Positions 44,001 to 56,450 of a DNA stretch of 64,000 nt are shown here, in pieces. The notes beneath the pieces were generated by a model. It was not told the origin of the DNA, made no database searches, and saw only the letters and a list, made by a program, of their open reading frames with translations. The DNA comes from Nematostella vectensis. Lineage: Eukaryota > Cnidaria > Anthozoa > Actiniaria > Edwardsiidae. Each line of letters opens with the position of its first letter. The first letter of the stretch is position 1. A program made the position numbers and the translations under genes. Location of the stretch: positions 6,688,570 to 6,752,569 of the forward strand of contig NC_064038.1 of the NCBI RefSeq assembly GCF_932526225.1. The letters are read 5' to 3'.

Positions 44001-47000
44001 ATATCCCTAATCTGGCTAATCACTGTTGGCATTCGACGGGTAAGCCTAGATATCCCTAATCTTGCTAATTACTAGCGGCATTCAACGGGTAAGCCAAGAT
44101 ATCCCTAATCTCGCTAATTACTGTTGGCATTCGACGGGTAAGCCTAGATATCCCTAATCTTGCTAATTACTGTTTGAATTCAACGGGTAAGCCTAGATAT
44201 CCCTAATCTTGCTAATTACTGTTGGTATTCAACGGGTAAGCCTAGATATCCCTAATCTTGTTAATTACTGTTGGCATTCAACGGGTAAGCCTAGACATCC
44301 CTAATCTTGTTAATTACTGTTGGCATTCGACTTGTAAGCCTAGATATCCCTAATCTTGCTAATTACTGTTGGCATTCGACGGGTAAGCCTAGGTATCCCT
44401 AATTTTGCTAATTACTGTTGGCATTTGACGGGTAAGCCTAGATGTCTCTAATCTTGCTAATTACTGTTGGCATTTGACGGGTAAGCCTAGATATCCCTAA
44501 TCTTGCTAATTACTGTTGGCATTCGACGGGTAAGCCTAGATATCCCTAATCTTGCTAATTACTGTTGGCGTTCAACGGGTAAGCCTAGACATCCCTAATC
44601 TTGCTAATTACTGTTGGCATTCGACGGGTAAGCCTAGATATCCCTAATCTTGCTAATTACTGTTGGCATTCGACGGGTAAGCCTAGATATCCCTAATCTT
44701 GTTAATTACTGTTGGCATTCGACTTGTAAGCCTAGATATCCCTAATCTTGCTAATCACTGTTGGCATTCGACGGGTAAGCCTAGATATCCCTAATCTTGC
44801 TAATTACTGTTTGCATTCAACGGGTAAGCCTAGATATCCCTAATCTTGTTAATTACTGTTGGCGTTCAACGGGTAAGCCTAGATATCCCTAATCTTGTTA
44901 ATTACTGTTGGCATTCGACTTGTAAGCCTAGATATTCCTAATCTTGCTAATCACTGTTGGCATTCGACGGGTAAGCCTAGATATCCCTAATCTTGCTAAT
45001 TACTGTTGGCATTCGACGGGTAAGCCTAGATATCCCTAATCTTGCTAATTACTGTTGGCATTTGACGGGTAAGCCGAGATATCCCTAATCTCGCTAATTA
45101 CTGTTGGCATTCAACGGGTAAGCCTAGATACCCCTAATCTTGTTTATTACTGTTGGCATTCAACGGGTAAACTCAGATATCCCTAATCTTGCTAATTACT
45201 GTTTGAATTCAACGGGTAAGCCTAGATATCCCTAATCTTGCTAATTACTGTTGGTATTCAACGGGCTAGCCTAGATATCCCTGATCTTGTTAATTACTGT
45301 TGGCATTCAGCAGGTAAGCCTAGACATCCCTAATCTTGTTAATTACTGTTGGCATTCGACTTGTAAGCCTAGATATCCCTAATCTTGCTAATTACTGTTG
45401 GCATTCGACGGGTAAGCCTAGATATCCCTAATCTTGCTAATTACTGTTGGCATTCGATGGGTAAGCCTAGATATCTCTAATCTTGCTAATTACTGTTGGC
45501 ATTCGACGGGTAAGCCTAGATATCCCTAATCTTGTTAATTACTGTTGGCATTCAACGGGTAAGCCTAGACATCCTTAATCTTGTTAATTACTGTTGGCAT
45601 TCGACTTGTAAGCCTAGATATCCCTAATCTTGTTAATTACTGTTGGCATTCGACTTGTAAGCCTAGATATCCCTAATCTTGTTAATTACTGTTGGCATTC
45701 GACTTGTAAGCCTAGATATCCCTAATTTTGCTAATTACTGTTGGCATTCGACGGGTAAGCCTAGATGTCCCTAATCTTGCTAATTACTGTTGGCATTTGA
45801 CGGGTAAGCCTAGATGTCCCTAATCTTGCTAATTACTGTTGGTATTCAACGGGTAAGCCTAGATATCCCTAATCTTGCTAATTACTGTTGGCATTTGACG
45901 GGTAAGCCTAGATATCCCTGATCTTGTTAATTACTGTTGGCATTCAGCAGGTAAGCCTAGATATCCCTAATCTTGTTAATTACTGTTGGCATTCAACGGG
46001 TAAGCCTAGACATCCTTAATCTTGTTAATTACTGTTGGCATTCAGCAGGTAAGCCTAGATATCCCTAATCTTGTTAATTACTGTTGGCATTCAACGGGTA
46101 AGCCTAGACATCCTTAATCTTGTTAATTACTGTTGGCATTCGACTTGTAAGCCTAGATATCCCTAATCTTATTTATTACTGTTGGCATTCAACGGGTAAG
46201 CTCAGATATCCCTAATCTTGTTAATTACTAGTGGCATTCAACGGGTAAGCCAAGATATCCCTAATCTTGCTAATTACTGTTGGCATTCGACGGGTAAGCC
46301 TAGATATCCCTAATCTCGCTAATTACTGTTGGTATTCAACGGGTAAGCCTAGATATCCCTAATCTTGTTAATTACTGTTGGCATTTAACGGGTAAGCCTA
46401 GACATCCCTAATCTTGTTAATTACTGTTGGCATTCGACTTGTAAGCCTAGATATCCCTAATCTTGTTAATTACTGTTGGCATTCGACTTGTAAGCCTAGA
46501 TATCCCTAATCTTGCTAATTACTGTTGGCATTCGACGGGTAAGCCTAGATATCCCTAATTTTGCTAATTACTGTTGGCATTTGACGGGTAAGCCTAGATG
46601 TCCCTAATCTTGCTAATTACTGTTGGCATTTGACGGGTAAGCCTAGATGTCCCTAATCTTGCTAATTACTGTTGGCATTTGACGGGTAAGCCTAGATATC
46701 CCTAATCTTGCTAATTACTGTTTTCATTCGACGGGTAAGCCTAGATATCCCTAATCTTGCTAATTACTGTTGGCGTTCAACGGGTAAGCCTAGATATCCC
46801 TAATCTTGCTAATTACTGTTGGCATTCGACGGGTAAGCCTAGATATCCCTAATCTTGCTAATTACTGTTGGCATTCGACGGGTAAGCCTAGATATCCCTA
46901 ATCTTGTTAATTACTGTTGGCATTCGACTTGTAAGCCTAGATATCCCTAATCTTGCTAATCACTGTTGGCATTCGACGGGTAAGCCTAGATATCCCTAAT

Positions 47001-50000
47001 CTTGCTAATTACTGTTTGCATTCAACGGGTAAGCCTAGATATCCCTAATCTTGTTAATTACTGTTGGCGTTCAACGGGTAAGCCTAGATATCCCTAATCT
47101 TGTTAATTACTGTTGGCATTCGACTTGTAAGCCTAGATATCCCTAATCTTGCTAATCACTGTTGGCATTCGACGGGTAAGCCTAGATATCCCTAATCTTG
47201 CTAATTACTAGCGGCATTCAACGGGTAAGCCAAGATATCCCTAATCTCGCTAATTACTGTTGGCATTCGACGGGTAAGCCTAGATATCCCTAATCTTGCT
47301 AATTACTGTTTGAATTCAACGGGTAAGCCTAGATATCCCTAATCTTGCTAATTACTGTTGGTATTCAACGGGTAAGCCTAGATATCCCTAATCTTGTTAA
47401 TTACTGTTGGCATTCAACGGGTAAGCCTAGACATCCCTAATCTTGTTAATTACTGTTGGCATTCGACTTGTAAGCCTAGATATCCCTAATCTTGCTAATT
47501 ACTGTTGGCATTCGACGGGTAAGCCTAGGTATCCCTAATTTTGCTAATTACTGTTGGCATTTGACGGGTAAGCCTAGATGTCTCTAATCTTGCTAATTAC
47601 TGTTGGCATTTGACGGGTAAGCCTAGATATCCCTAATCTTGCTAATTACTGTTGGCATTCGACGGGTAAGCCTAGATATCCCTAATCTTGCTAATTACTG
47701 TTGGCGTTCAACGGGTAAGCCTAGACATCCCTAATCTTGCTAATTACTGTTGGCATTCGACGGGTAAGCCTAGATATCCCTAATCTTGCTAATTACTGTT
47801 GGCATTCGACGGGTAAGCCTAGATATCCCTAATCTTGTTAATTACTGTTGGCATTCGACTTGTAAGCCTAGATATCCCTAATCTTGCTAATCACTGTTGG
47901 CATTCGACGGGTAAGCCTAGATATCCCTAATCTTGCTAATTACTGTTTGCATTCAACGGGTAAGCCTAGATATCCCTAATCTTGTTAATTACTGTTGGCG
48001 TTCAACGGGTAAGCCTAGATATCCCTAATCTTGTTAATTACTATTGGCATTCAACGGGTAAGCCTAGACATCCTTAATCTTGTTAATTACTGTTGGCATT
48101 CGACTTGTAAGCCTAGATATCCCTAATCTTGTTAATTACTGTTGGCATTCGACTTGTAAGCCTAGATATCCCTAATCTTGTTAATTACTGTTGGCATTCG
48201 ACTTGTAAGCCTAGATATCCCTAATCTTGTTAATTACTGTTGGCGTTCAACGGGTAAGCCTAGATAACCCTAATCTTGCTAATTACTGTTGGCGTTCAAC
48301 GGGTAAGCCTAGACATCCCTAATCTTGCTAATTACTGTTGGCATTCGACGGGTAAGCCTAGATATCCCTAATCTTGCTAATTACTGTTGGCATTCGACGG
48401 GTAAGCCTAGATATCCCTAATCTTGTTAATTACTGTTGGCATTCGACTTGTAAGCCTAGATATCCCTAATCTTGCTAATCACTGTTGGCATTCGACGGGT
48501 AAGCCTAGATATCCCTAATCTTGCTAATTACTGTTTGCATTCAACGGGTAAGCCTAGATATCCCTAATCTTGTTAATTACTGTTGGCGTTCAACGGGTAA
48601 GCCTAGATATCCCTAATCTTGTTAATTACTGTTGGCATTCGACTTGTAAGCCTAGATATTCCTAATCTTGCTAATCACTGTTGGCATTCGACGGGTAAGC
48701 CTAGATATCCCTAATCTTGCTAATTACTGTTGGCATTCGACGGGTAAGCCTAGATATCCCTAATCTTGCTAATTACTGTTGGCATTTGACGGGTAAGCCG
48801 AGATATCCCTAATCTCGCTAATTACTGTTGGCATTCAACGGGTAAGCCTAGATACCCCTAATCTTGTTTATTACTGTTGGCATTCAACGGGTAAGCTCAG
48901 ATATCCCTAATCTTGCTAATTACTGTTTGAATTCAACGGGTAAGCCTAGATATCCCTAATCTTGCTAATTACTGTTGGTATTCAACGGGCTAGCCTAGAT
49001 ATCCCTGATCTTGTTAATTACTGTTGGCATTCAGCAGGTAAGCCTAGACATCCCTAATCTTGTTAATTACTGTTGGCATTCGACTTGTAAGCCTAGATAT
49101 CCCTAATCTTGCTAATTACTGTTGGCATTCGACGGGTAAGCCTAGATATCCCTAATCTTGCTAATTACTGTTGGCATTCGACGGGTAAGCCTAGATATCC
49201 CTAATCTTGCTAATTACTGTTGGCATTCGACGGGTAAGCCTAGATATCCCTAATCTTGTTAATTACTGTTGGCATTCAACGGGTAAGCCTAGACATCCTT
49301 AATCTTGTTAATTACTGTTGGCATTCGACTTGTAAGCCTAGATATCCCTAATCTTGTTAATTACTGTTGGCATTCGACTTGTAAGCCTAGATATCCCTAA
49401 TCTTGTTAATTACTGTTAGCATTCGACTTGTAAGCCTAGATATCCCTAATTTTGCTAATTACTGTTGGCATTCGACGGGTAAGCCTAGATGTCCCTAATC
49501 TTGCTAATTACTGTTGGCATTTGACGGGTAAGCCTAGATGTCCCTAATCTTGCTAATTACTGTTGGTATTCAACGGGTAAGCCTAGATATCCCTAATCTT
49601 GCTAATTACTGTTGGCATTCGACGGGTAAGCCTAGATATCCCTGATCTTGTTAATTACTGTTGGCATTCAGCAGGTAAGCCTAGATATCCCTAATCTTGT
49701 TAATTACTGTTGGCATTCAACGGGTAAGCCTAGACATCCTTAATCTTGTTAATTACTGTTGGCATTCAGCAGGTAAGCCTAGATATCCCTAATCTTGTTA
49801 ATTACTGTTGGCATTCAACGGGTAAGCCTAGACATCCTTAATCTTGTTAATTACTGTTGGCATTCGACTTGTAAGCCTAGATATCCCTAATCTTGTTAAT
49901 TACTGTTGGCATTCGACTTGTAAGCCTAGATATCCCTAATCTTGTTAATTACTGTTGGCATTCGACTTGTAAGCCTAGATATCCCTAATCTTGTTAATTA

Positions 50001-53000
50001 CTGTTGGCGTTCAACGGGTAAGCCTAGATAACCCTAATCTTGCTAATTACTGTTGGCATTCAACGGGTAAGCCTAGATATCCCTAATCTTGCTAATTACT
50101 GTTGGCATTCAACGGGTAAGCCTAGATATCCCTAATCTTGCTAATTACTGTTGGCATTCGACGGGTAAGCCTAGATATCCCTAATCTTGCTAATTACTGT
50201 TGGCATTCGACGGGTAAGCCTAGATATCCCTAATCTTGCTAATTACTGTTGGCATTTGACGGGTAAGCCGAGATATCCCTTATCTTGCTAATTACTGTTG
50301 GCATTCAACGGGTAAGCCTAGATATCCCTAATCTTGCTAATTACTGTTGGTATTCAAAGGGTTAGCCTAGATATCCCTAATCTTGTTAATTACTGTTGGC
50401 ATTCGACGGGTAAGCCTAGATATCCCTAATCTTGCTAATTACTGTTGGCATTTGACGGGTAAGCCGAGATATCCCTAATCTCGCTAATTACTGTTGGCAT
50501 TCAACGGGCTAGCCTAGATATCCCTGATCTTGTTAATTACTGTTGGCATTCAGCGGGTAAGCCTAGATATCCCTAATCTTGTTAATTACTGTTGGCATTC
50601 GACTTGTAAGCCTAGATATCCCTAATCTTGCTAATTACTGTTGGCATTCGACGGGTAAGCCTAGATATCCCTAATCTTGCTAATTACTGTTGGCATTCGA
50701 CGGGTAAGCCTAGATATCCCTAATCTTGCTAATTACTGTTGGCATTCGACGGGTAAGCCTAGATATCCCTAATCTTGTTAATTACTGTTGGCATTCAACG
50801 GGTAAGCCTAGACATCCTTAATCTTGTTAATTACTGTTGGCATTCGACTTGTAAGCCTAGATATCCCTAATCTTGTTAATTACTGTTGGCATTCGACTTG
50901 TAAGCCTAGATATCCCTAATCTTGTTAATTACTGTTGGCATTCGACTTGTAAGCCTAGATATCCCTAATTTTGCTAATTACTGTTGGCATTCGACGGGTA
51001 AGCCTAGATGTCCCTAATCTTGCTAATTACTGTTGGCATTTGACGGGTAAGCCTAGATGTCCCTAATCTTGCTAATTACTGTTGGTATTCAACGGGTAAG
51101 CCTAGATATCCCTAATCTTGCTAATTACTGTTGGCATTCGACGGGTAAGCCTAGATATCCCTGATCTTGTTAATTACTGTTGGCATTCAGCAGGTAAGCC
51201 TAGATATCCCTAATCTTGTTAATTACTGTTGGCATTCAACGGGTAAGCCTAGACATCCTTAATCTTGTTAATTACTGTTGGCATTCAGCAGGTAAGCCTA
51301 GATATCCCTAATCTTGTTAATTACTGTTGGCATTCAACGGGTAAGCCTAGACATCCTTAATCTTGTTAATTACTGTTGGCATTCGACTTGTAAGCCTAGA
51401 TATCCCTAATCTTGTTAATTACTGTTGGCATTCGACTTGTAAGCCTAGATATCCCTAATCTTGTTAATTACTGTTGGCATTCGACTTGTAAGCCTAGATA
51501 TCCCTAATCTTGTTAATTACTGTTGGCGTTCAACGGGTAAGCCTAGATAACCCTAATCTTGCTAATTACTGTTGGCATTCAACGGGTAAGCCTAGATATC
51601 CCTAATCTTGCTAATTACTGTTGGCATTCAACGGGTAAGCCTAGATATCCCTAATCTTGCTAATTACTGTTGGCATTCGACGGGTAAGCCTAGATATCCC
51701 TAATCTTGCTAATTACTGTTGGCATTCGACGGGTAAGCCTAGATATCCCTAATCTTGCTAATTACTGTTGGCATTTGACGGGTAAGCCGAGATATCCCTT
51801 ATCTTGCTAATTACTGTTGGCATTCAACGGGTAAGCCTAGATATCCCTAATCTTGCTAATTACTGTTGGTATTCAAAGGGTTAGCCTAGATATCCCTAAT
51901 CTTGTTAATTACTGTTGGCATTCGACGGGTAAGCCTAGATATCCCTAATCTTGCTAATTACTGTTGGCATTTGACGGGTAAGCCGAGATATCCCTAATCT
52001 CGCTAATTACTGTTGGCATTCAACGGGCTAGCCTAGATATCCCTGATCTTGTTAATTACTGTTGGCATTCAGCGGGTAAGCCTAGATATCCCTAATCTTG
52101 TTAATTACTGTTGGCATTCAACGGGTAAGCCTAGACATCCCTAATCTTGTTAATTACTGTTGGCATTCGACTTGTAAGCCTAGATATCCCTAATCTTGTT
52201 AATTACTGTTGGCATTCGACTTGTAAGCCTAGATATCCCTAATCTTGCTAATTACTGTTGGCATTCGACGGGTAAGCCTAGATATCCCTAATCTTGCTAA
52301 TTACTGTTGGCATTCGACGGGTAAGCCTAGATATCCCTAATTTTGCTAATTACTGTTGGCATTTGACGGGTAAGCCTAGATGTCCCTAATCTTGCTAATT
52401 ACTGTTGGCATTTGACGGGTAAGCCTAGATATCCCTAATCTTGCTAATTACTGTTGGCATTCGACGGGTAGGCCTAGATATCCCTAATCTTGCTAATTAC
52501 TGTTGGCATTCGACGGGTAAGCCTAGATATCCCTAATCTTGCTAATTACTGTTGGCATTCGACGGGTAAGCCTAGATATCCCTAATCTTGCTAATTACTG
52601 TTGGCATTTGACGGGTAAGCCGAGATATCCCTTATCTTTTGCACGCAAAACGGCCATGATCATAATCATCCACAGTATGATTACCAGCGTCATTATCATA
52701 ATAATTGATTTTTATCCAAGCCATACTTATGGTGAGTGCCATCCTCATTTTATCAACATCAGTCGTGTCACCATCAACGGTTTAATAAACAGTATATAAC
52801 TTTTAACGACCATTTAACTTTCGAGGGGAGGGGGGTTGAAAAAACAATCCCTATATGTCCTTCGGGTCTAAATACTTTCTTGCATCATCCCTACATGACA
52901 AAGAATATCCTCCTAATACCACTGAAAAGCCCACCCATTACACCACACCCCCTGTAATTCCCCTCAAATGTTGAAAAGTCGACCAATCGCGGTCCTTCAT

Positions 53001-56000
53001 CTTTGAGTCAACGTCATTATCATCATCTCCATTCAATTCATCCATCAACATTGTCTTGGCCATATAAGTCATTGCCATCACCATAGGCGTTGTTATCATC
53101 AACATCAACACAATAAACACCATCGTTATCGTTATTGACATTTGTCGTTATTATCATCAACAACATCATATGCTGCTATTACCACCTTTTTAACCATCAA
53201 CATCATTATCATAATAATCATCAACATAACCACCATTAACCAAACGTTTTCAGATTAGCGACAAAATGATATTGTCTTTTATGATATTTTGGTTAAACTT
53301 GTCTTCTCTTTATCAGCATTCCGTCATGTATTTGAGCAGAGCAAAGACAAGGATTTACTTATCAAGCCCAACAACTTGTAAGTGGAAGATAGATTACCAT
53401 TGGTATATTCAATACCACTTCAAAAATTGTCATTCGTTCGTTACCCCGGTCAGGCCTCATAAAAAGATGACATACCATATTTGAAATTCCATGGTGCCTA
53501 CGTCGAAAGATATTATGCGAAATTACAAAGCATTTTGTTTTCAATCGTTGTCGTGGTGGCCATTTTGAATAGCCACCAGGATGGAACCCTCGTTTTCCAC
53601 TGCCACAGGCATTCGTGCTTGCCCTAAACTCCCATAGATCATTTAGGGAGAGAACACATGCATAATATGCATTCTTATCATTTGGCCACATATCAATTAT
53701 GATTGTCGTTTTTTTTAATGGTCCAAAAGAGCCTGGGGCGAGCGAGCAGGAAAGCTGCGATAGTCTGAAATGTTAGGGTCTGGGTTGATTTTTCAAGATG
53801 GCGGGCAGCAAAATCGTAGTAAACACAAATAACTTTTACGTGGAAATTCTTGGCGAACGCAATTCTAGGGTGGCAAAACAGTCATATCCTAGTAAGGAAC
53901 TGACCTGACCTGCTAGAAAAACGACAAATATTTTACAATTATATTAACGTCTTTCTAAACCGTTTTTCTTAGGTTGATCTGTTACGAGTTCTCGTCCAGC
54001 ACGTCCTTGCAAGATTTCTTAACTGAAGGCGAGGGTGTGATGAGTTTCGACACTCTTTGCGTGCTATCCATTGACGTCATCAGCGCGATAGAACACCTTC
54101 ACAAACACGGCATACGTCACGGCAACATTAGCACGGATACAGTACTTATTGCACCTTGCTCGAGGGTAATATCACAAATAGACACCTCAGCCAACATACA
54201 CCTCGTCAATCACAATACATCATATCGACAAAAATGGGATAGGTCACGGCAACATTAGCACGGATACAGTATTTATTGCACCTTGCTCGTGGGTAATATC
54301 CCGAATAGACACCTCAGCAGCCAACATACACCTCGTCAATCACAATACATCATATATCAACAAAACGATAAGTCACGCCAACATTAGAACGGATGATATA
54401 CTTACTCGAGTATAATATCACACAAAAGACACCTGTACTTACACACACCTGCGCAATATCACACACAATATGTACATCATTTCTGTAAGCACGCTATGCA
54501 TTACCGTAACAAATGGGGGGGAGAGGACGCGTCTTCCCACAATGCATCGCTTTCCAGGTATATTATTAACTGCTCCGCCCCCCCCCCCCCCCCCCTTTGT
54601 GCAGGAGCCAGTTCGCCATGAACGCCATAGCGATGCGATCTCTCCTAGTTGATGAGTTTGAAAAGTCAACCTGCTTTTATGTCTAGCGTCGATTTTGGTA
54701 TAAAACTGCCCATTTCAGCTGTTAGTATTTCACTTGTTTAATTTAAAACTAATAAGCTTTTCAATTGAGCTACAACTGAGACGAATCGCGTTATTTTCCG
54801 AGAAAGAGTTGCCGAAGCAGTTCATCAAGGAATGTCCTTCGCCCGTACAAAAACAAAAAAAAACTAGTCGGTTTGTTTATTATAACACATTCAATTATCA
54901 TTTTTGAATATTTTTTTAATACTGCCAACCTTAAGACAGTTACCAAAATATTGTCGAGGCGTAAGTAAGCGTACATCTCACTGTCAATGGTTCCGTCAAG
55001 CTCGACCAATGCAAAATTCCCGCCAAAATTAGCTCATTTTGACCGACAAAAAAAGTGATAAAAACGTGCTATACCCTATATGTTTCTTGACTATTAAATG
55101 GTTGATTTATGCTGATATCTAACCTAGTACTTAATTGCTTCATTAAGAAATAATAATTATAAACACTGCAATCGTACAAACATGACAAAAATCAAGCAAG
55201 GCATACAAATTTCCGACATACAAAAGCTTTCAAAAGGCGGAAATTGTCTAAAGAAATCAATACACAGAGAGTTCATAAGGTCAACATTACTGCTGATACC
55301 TTTGTTTACCATTGGACGATCCCTCGGAGAGGCACAGGGCTCGTCAAGTCACGCTACGATTACGCTCCGATCGCCATTGGCGAGCCACTAAAAGTGATTT
55401 TTTTGCGCAAAGCAGGACTGGAAGACGCATCCTCCCTCCCATACCGTAACATTAGCACAGATAATTTATAACTGCATAATAAATATCACACAATTGTTTC
55501 CCGTGAAATCATCATTTTTTCCGAGTTTAGGTTCCTCCAATCAAGGCAGTACTTGGCGGATTCTCACAAGCCACTATCACTAGGGACACCAAGGCAACCG
55601 GACACTGTAACCTCGCCTGCGCTGACGTCATCACGTCATGTGACGACATAGTTCAGTATGGGCAGCTCTTAGCTGTGTTGTTGGGGCATTCACATGGGTC
55701 TAGTGAATATACAGAGGTGAGACAAACAGCGGCTTTCTTATTGATCAACGTGAAAGTTCTTCTTACAATATTGAGAACCCAACAAGTAGTCGGGTGATGA
55801 GAATTGCGATGTCAGGGCCGTAAAATGCAACGATAGATTCAGGTTTTTATATAAATGGCAGAATTTTACCGGCAAAATTGTCAATTGGAAAATAAAAGCA
55901 AAAATAGCGCGATAGTTTTCTGTGTGACTCAAATATATTAGGCAAACAAAGATATCCTGTGTACACTAGAAAGAAGCGAATGGGACCAGCCTTTCGTCGC

Positions 56001-56450
56001 ATAACATTAAGGCTGACACACTAGGCGATTTTGTACGCTCGTTGAGCGAATTTACGTACTCGCATGCGATCGTCAGCGAATTGTATCGACAGTACCGGAC
56101 GATTAATCAGACGTCTAGATCGGCAGTAACAAACGTTTCGATATTTGCGAATTCGCCAACGCGGCAGCAGACAGATCTGGAGATTTTCATCCGCCGATTG
56201 AAATTCGTTTAAACGAAAGTACAAAACCCCCTTAGTGTCTTAGGCTTTACGACTTTATCACAATTTACTGGTTTTGCATTAAATTCTCTATACCTCACCT
56301 CAAGCAGGTATTGACTTTTTTTTTCAGATTCACGAGATAATGAACCTGTGCTTCATTGAGAGCCCACGTCGCCGTCCGCTGGCCAGACGCATCCGGGAGC
56401 TTTTAGAGGACGCGTGGTGCACTGTGGGAGTCTGGGATACATTCCTTTAA
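40976..56450 (+). CDS. Pseudokinase (kinase-fold) protein, 3' part
   Basis: Six exons keep phase: 40976-41091, 42196-42373, 53317-53377, 53973-54165, 55531-55716 and 56328-56450 (TAA). About 284 residues, the size of a kinase domain. Seen: beta3 Lys in GMHLIKSF, alpha-C Glu in WRQEVEAMIEL, hinge LLICYEFSSSTSLQDFL, alpha-E/catalytic loop AIEHLHKHGIRHGNISTDTV, alpha-F DDIVQYGQLLAVLLG and C-lobe CFIESPRRRPLARRIREL. The catalytic Asp is Asn and the DFG position reads GGF, so phosphotransfer is unlikely. The fold resembles TK/TKL kinases. Upstream exons, and any receptor part, were not found. The first exon listed is the weakest. Confidence 0.8.
42196..42373 (+). CDS. Pseudokinase N-lobe exon
   Basis: Reads TFFVAMVESRDTLGMHLIKS (beta2-beta3), EVEAMIELHTSSDRKDHPNL and NYFWHSA, ending GCGG|GTAAGCC in phase 1. 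Its last ~35 bases and donor are the founder of the 49-bp array that follows directly. Confidence 0.88.
42337..52640. repeat. 49-bp minisatellite, ~210 copies
   Basis: The unit is CCTAATCTTGCTAATTAC, then TGTTGGCATTCGAC, then GGGTAAGCCTAGATATC (49 bp). The first unit is the real 3' end of exon 42196-42373 plus its splice donor; every later unit copies that junction. Variants include CTTGTAAGCC, GGTTAGCC, GGGCTAGCC and GGGTAAGCTC. Larger blocks of 64 and 31 units are repeated. The array ends at ~52,640 and fills most of a 10.9 kb intron. Confidence 0.97.
52641..53316. other. Intron remainder after the 49-bp array
   Basis: AT-rich with CATCATCAAC-type microsatellite stretches. No exon or RNA gene seen before 53,317. 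Confidence 0.6.
53317..54165 (+). CDS. Pseudokinase hinge and catalytic-loop exons
   Basis: Exon 53317-53377 (FRHVFEQSKDKDLLIKPNN) joins exon 53973-54165 in phase 2 to give LLICYEFSS... The catalytic loop reads RHGNISTDTVLI where active kinases have HRDxKxxN, so Asp, Lys and Asn are all changed. Confidence 0.9.
54115..54470. repeat. Tandem duplication of exon end plus donor
   Basis: The end of exon 53973-54165, its donor and ~70 bp of intron are repeated at 54,241-54,364 and, degraded, at 54,371-54,470. Shared blocks: GTCACGGCAACATTAGCACG and CACCTCGTCAATCACAATAC. A further fragment (GTAACATTAGCACAGATA) lies near 55,446. Confidence 0.9.
54572..54596. repeat. Poly-C run
   Basis: C-rich homopolymer run in a pseudokinase intron. 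Confidence 0.9.
55531..56450 (+). CDS. Pseudokinase C-lobe exons
   Basis: Exon 55531-55716 starts VPPIKAVLGGFSQAT (DFG replaced) and continues to the alpha-F segment. Exon 56328-56450 gives IHEIMNLCFIESPRRRPLA and ends WDTFL-TAA. Confidence 0.9.
56009..56248. mobile_element. MITE-like element with inverted ends
   Basis: The left end AAGGCTGACACACTAGGCG and right end (reverse) AAGCCTAAGACACTAAGGG pair over ~29 bp up to a shared TTTTGTAC. About 240 bp, non-coding, in the last pseudokinase intron. Confidence 0.7.

Noticed and set aside
42337-52640. Telomere-like or CRISPR-like array
   Set aside because: Each 49-bp unit contains one CCCTAA, but that comes from exon codons and is not a run of hexamers. 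There are no unique spacers and the host is a eukaryote.
53362-53691. 109-residue reverse-strand frame
   Set aside because: Overlaps the pseudokinase exon on the other strand, with no domain pattern and no convincing splice context.
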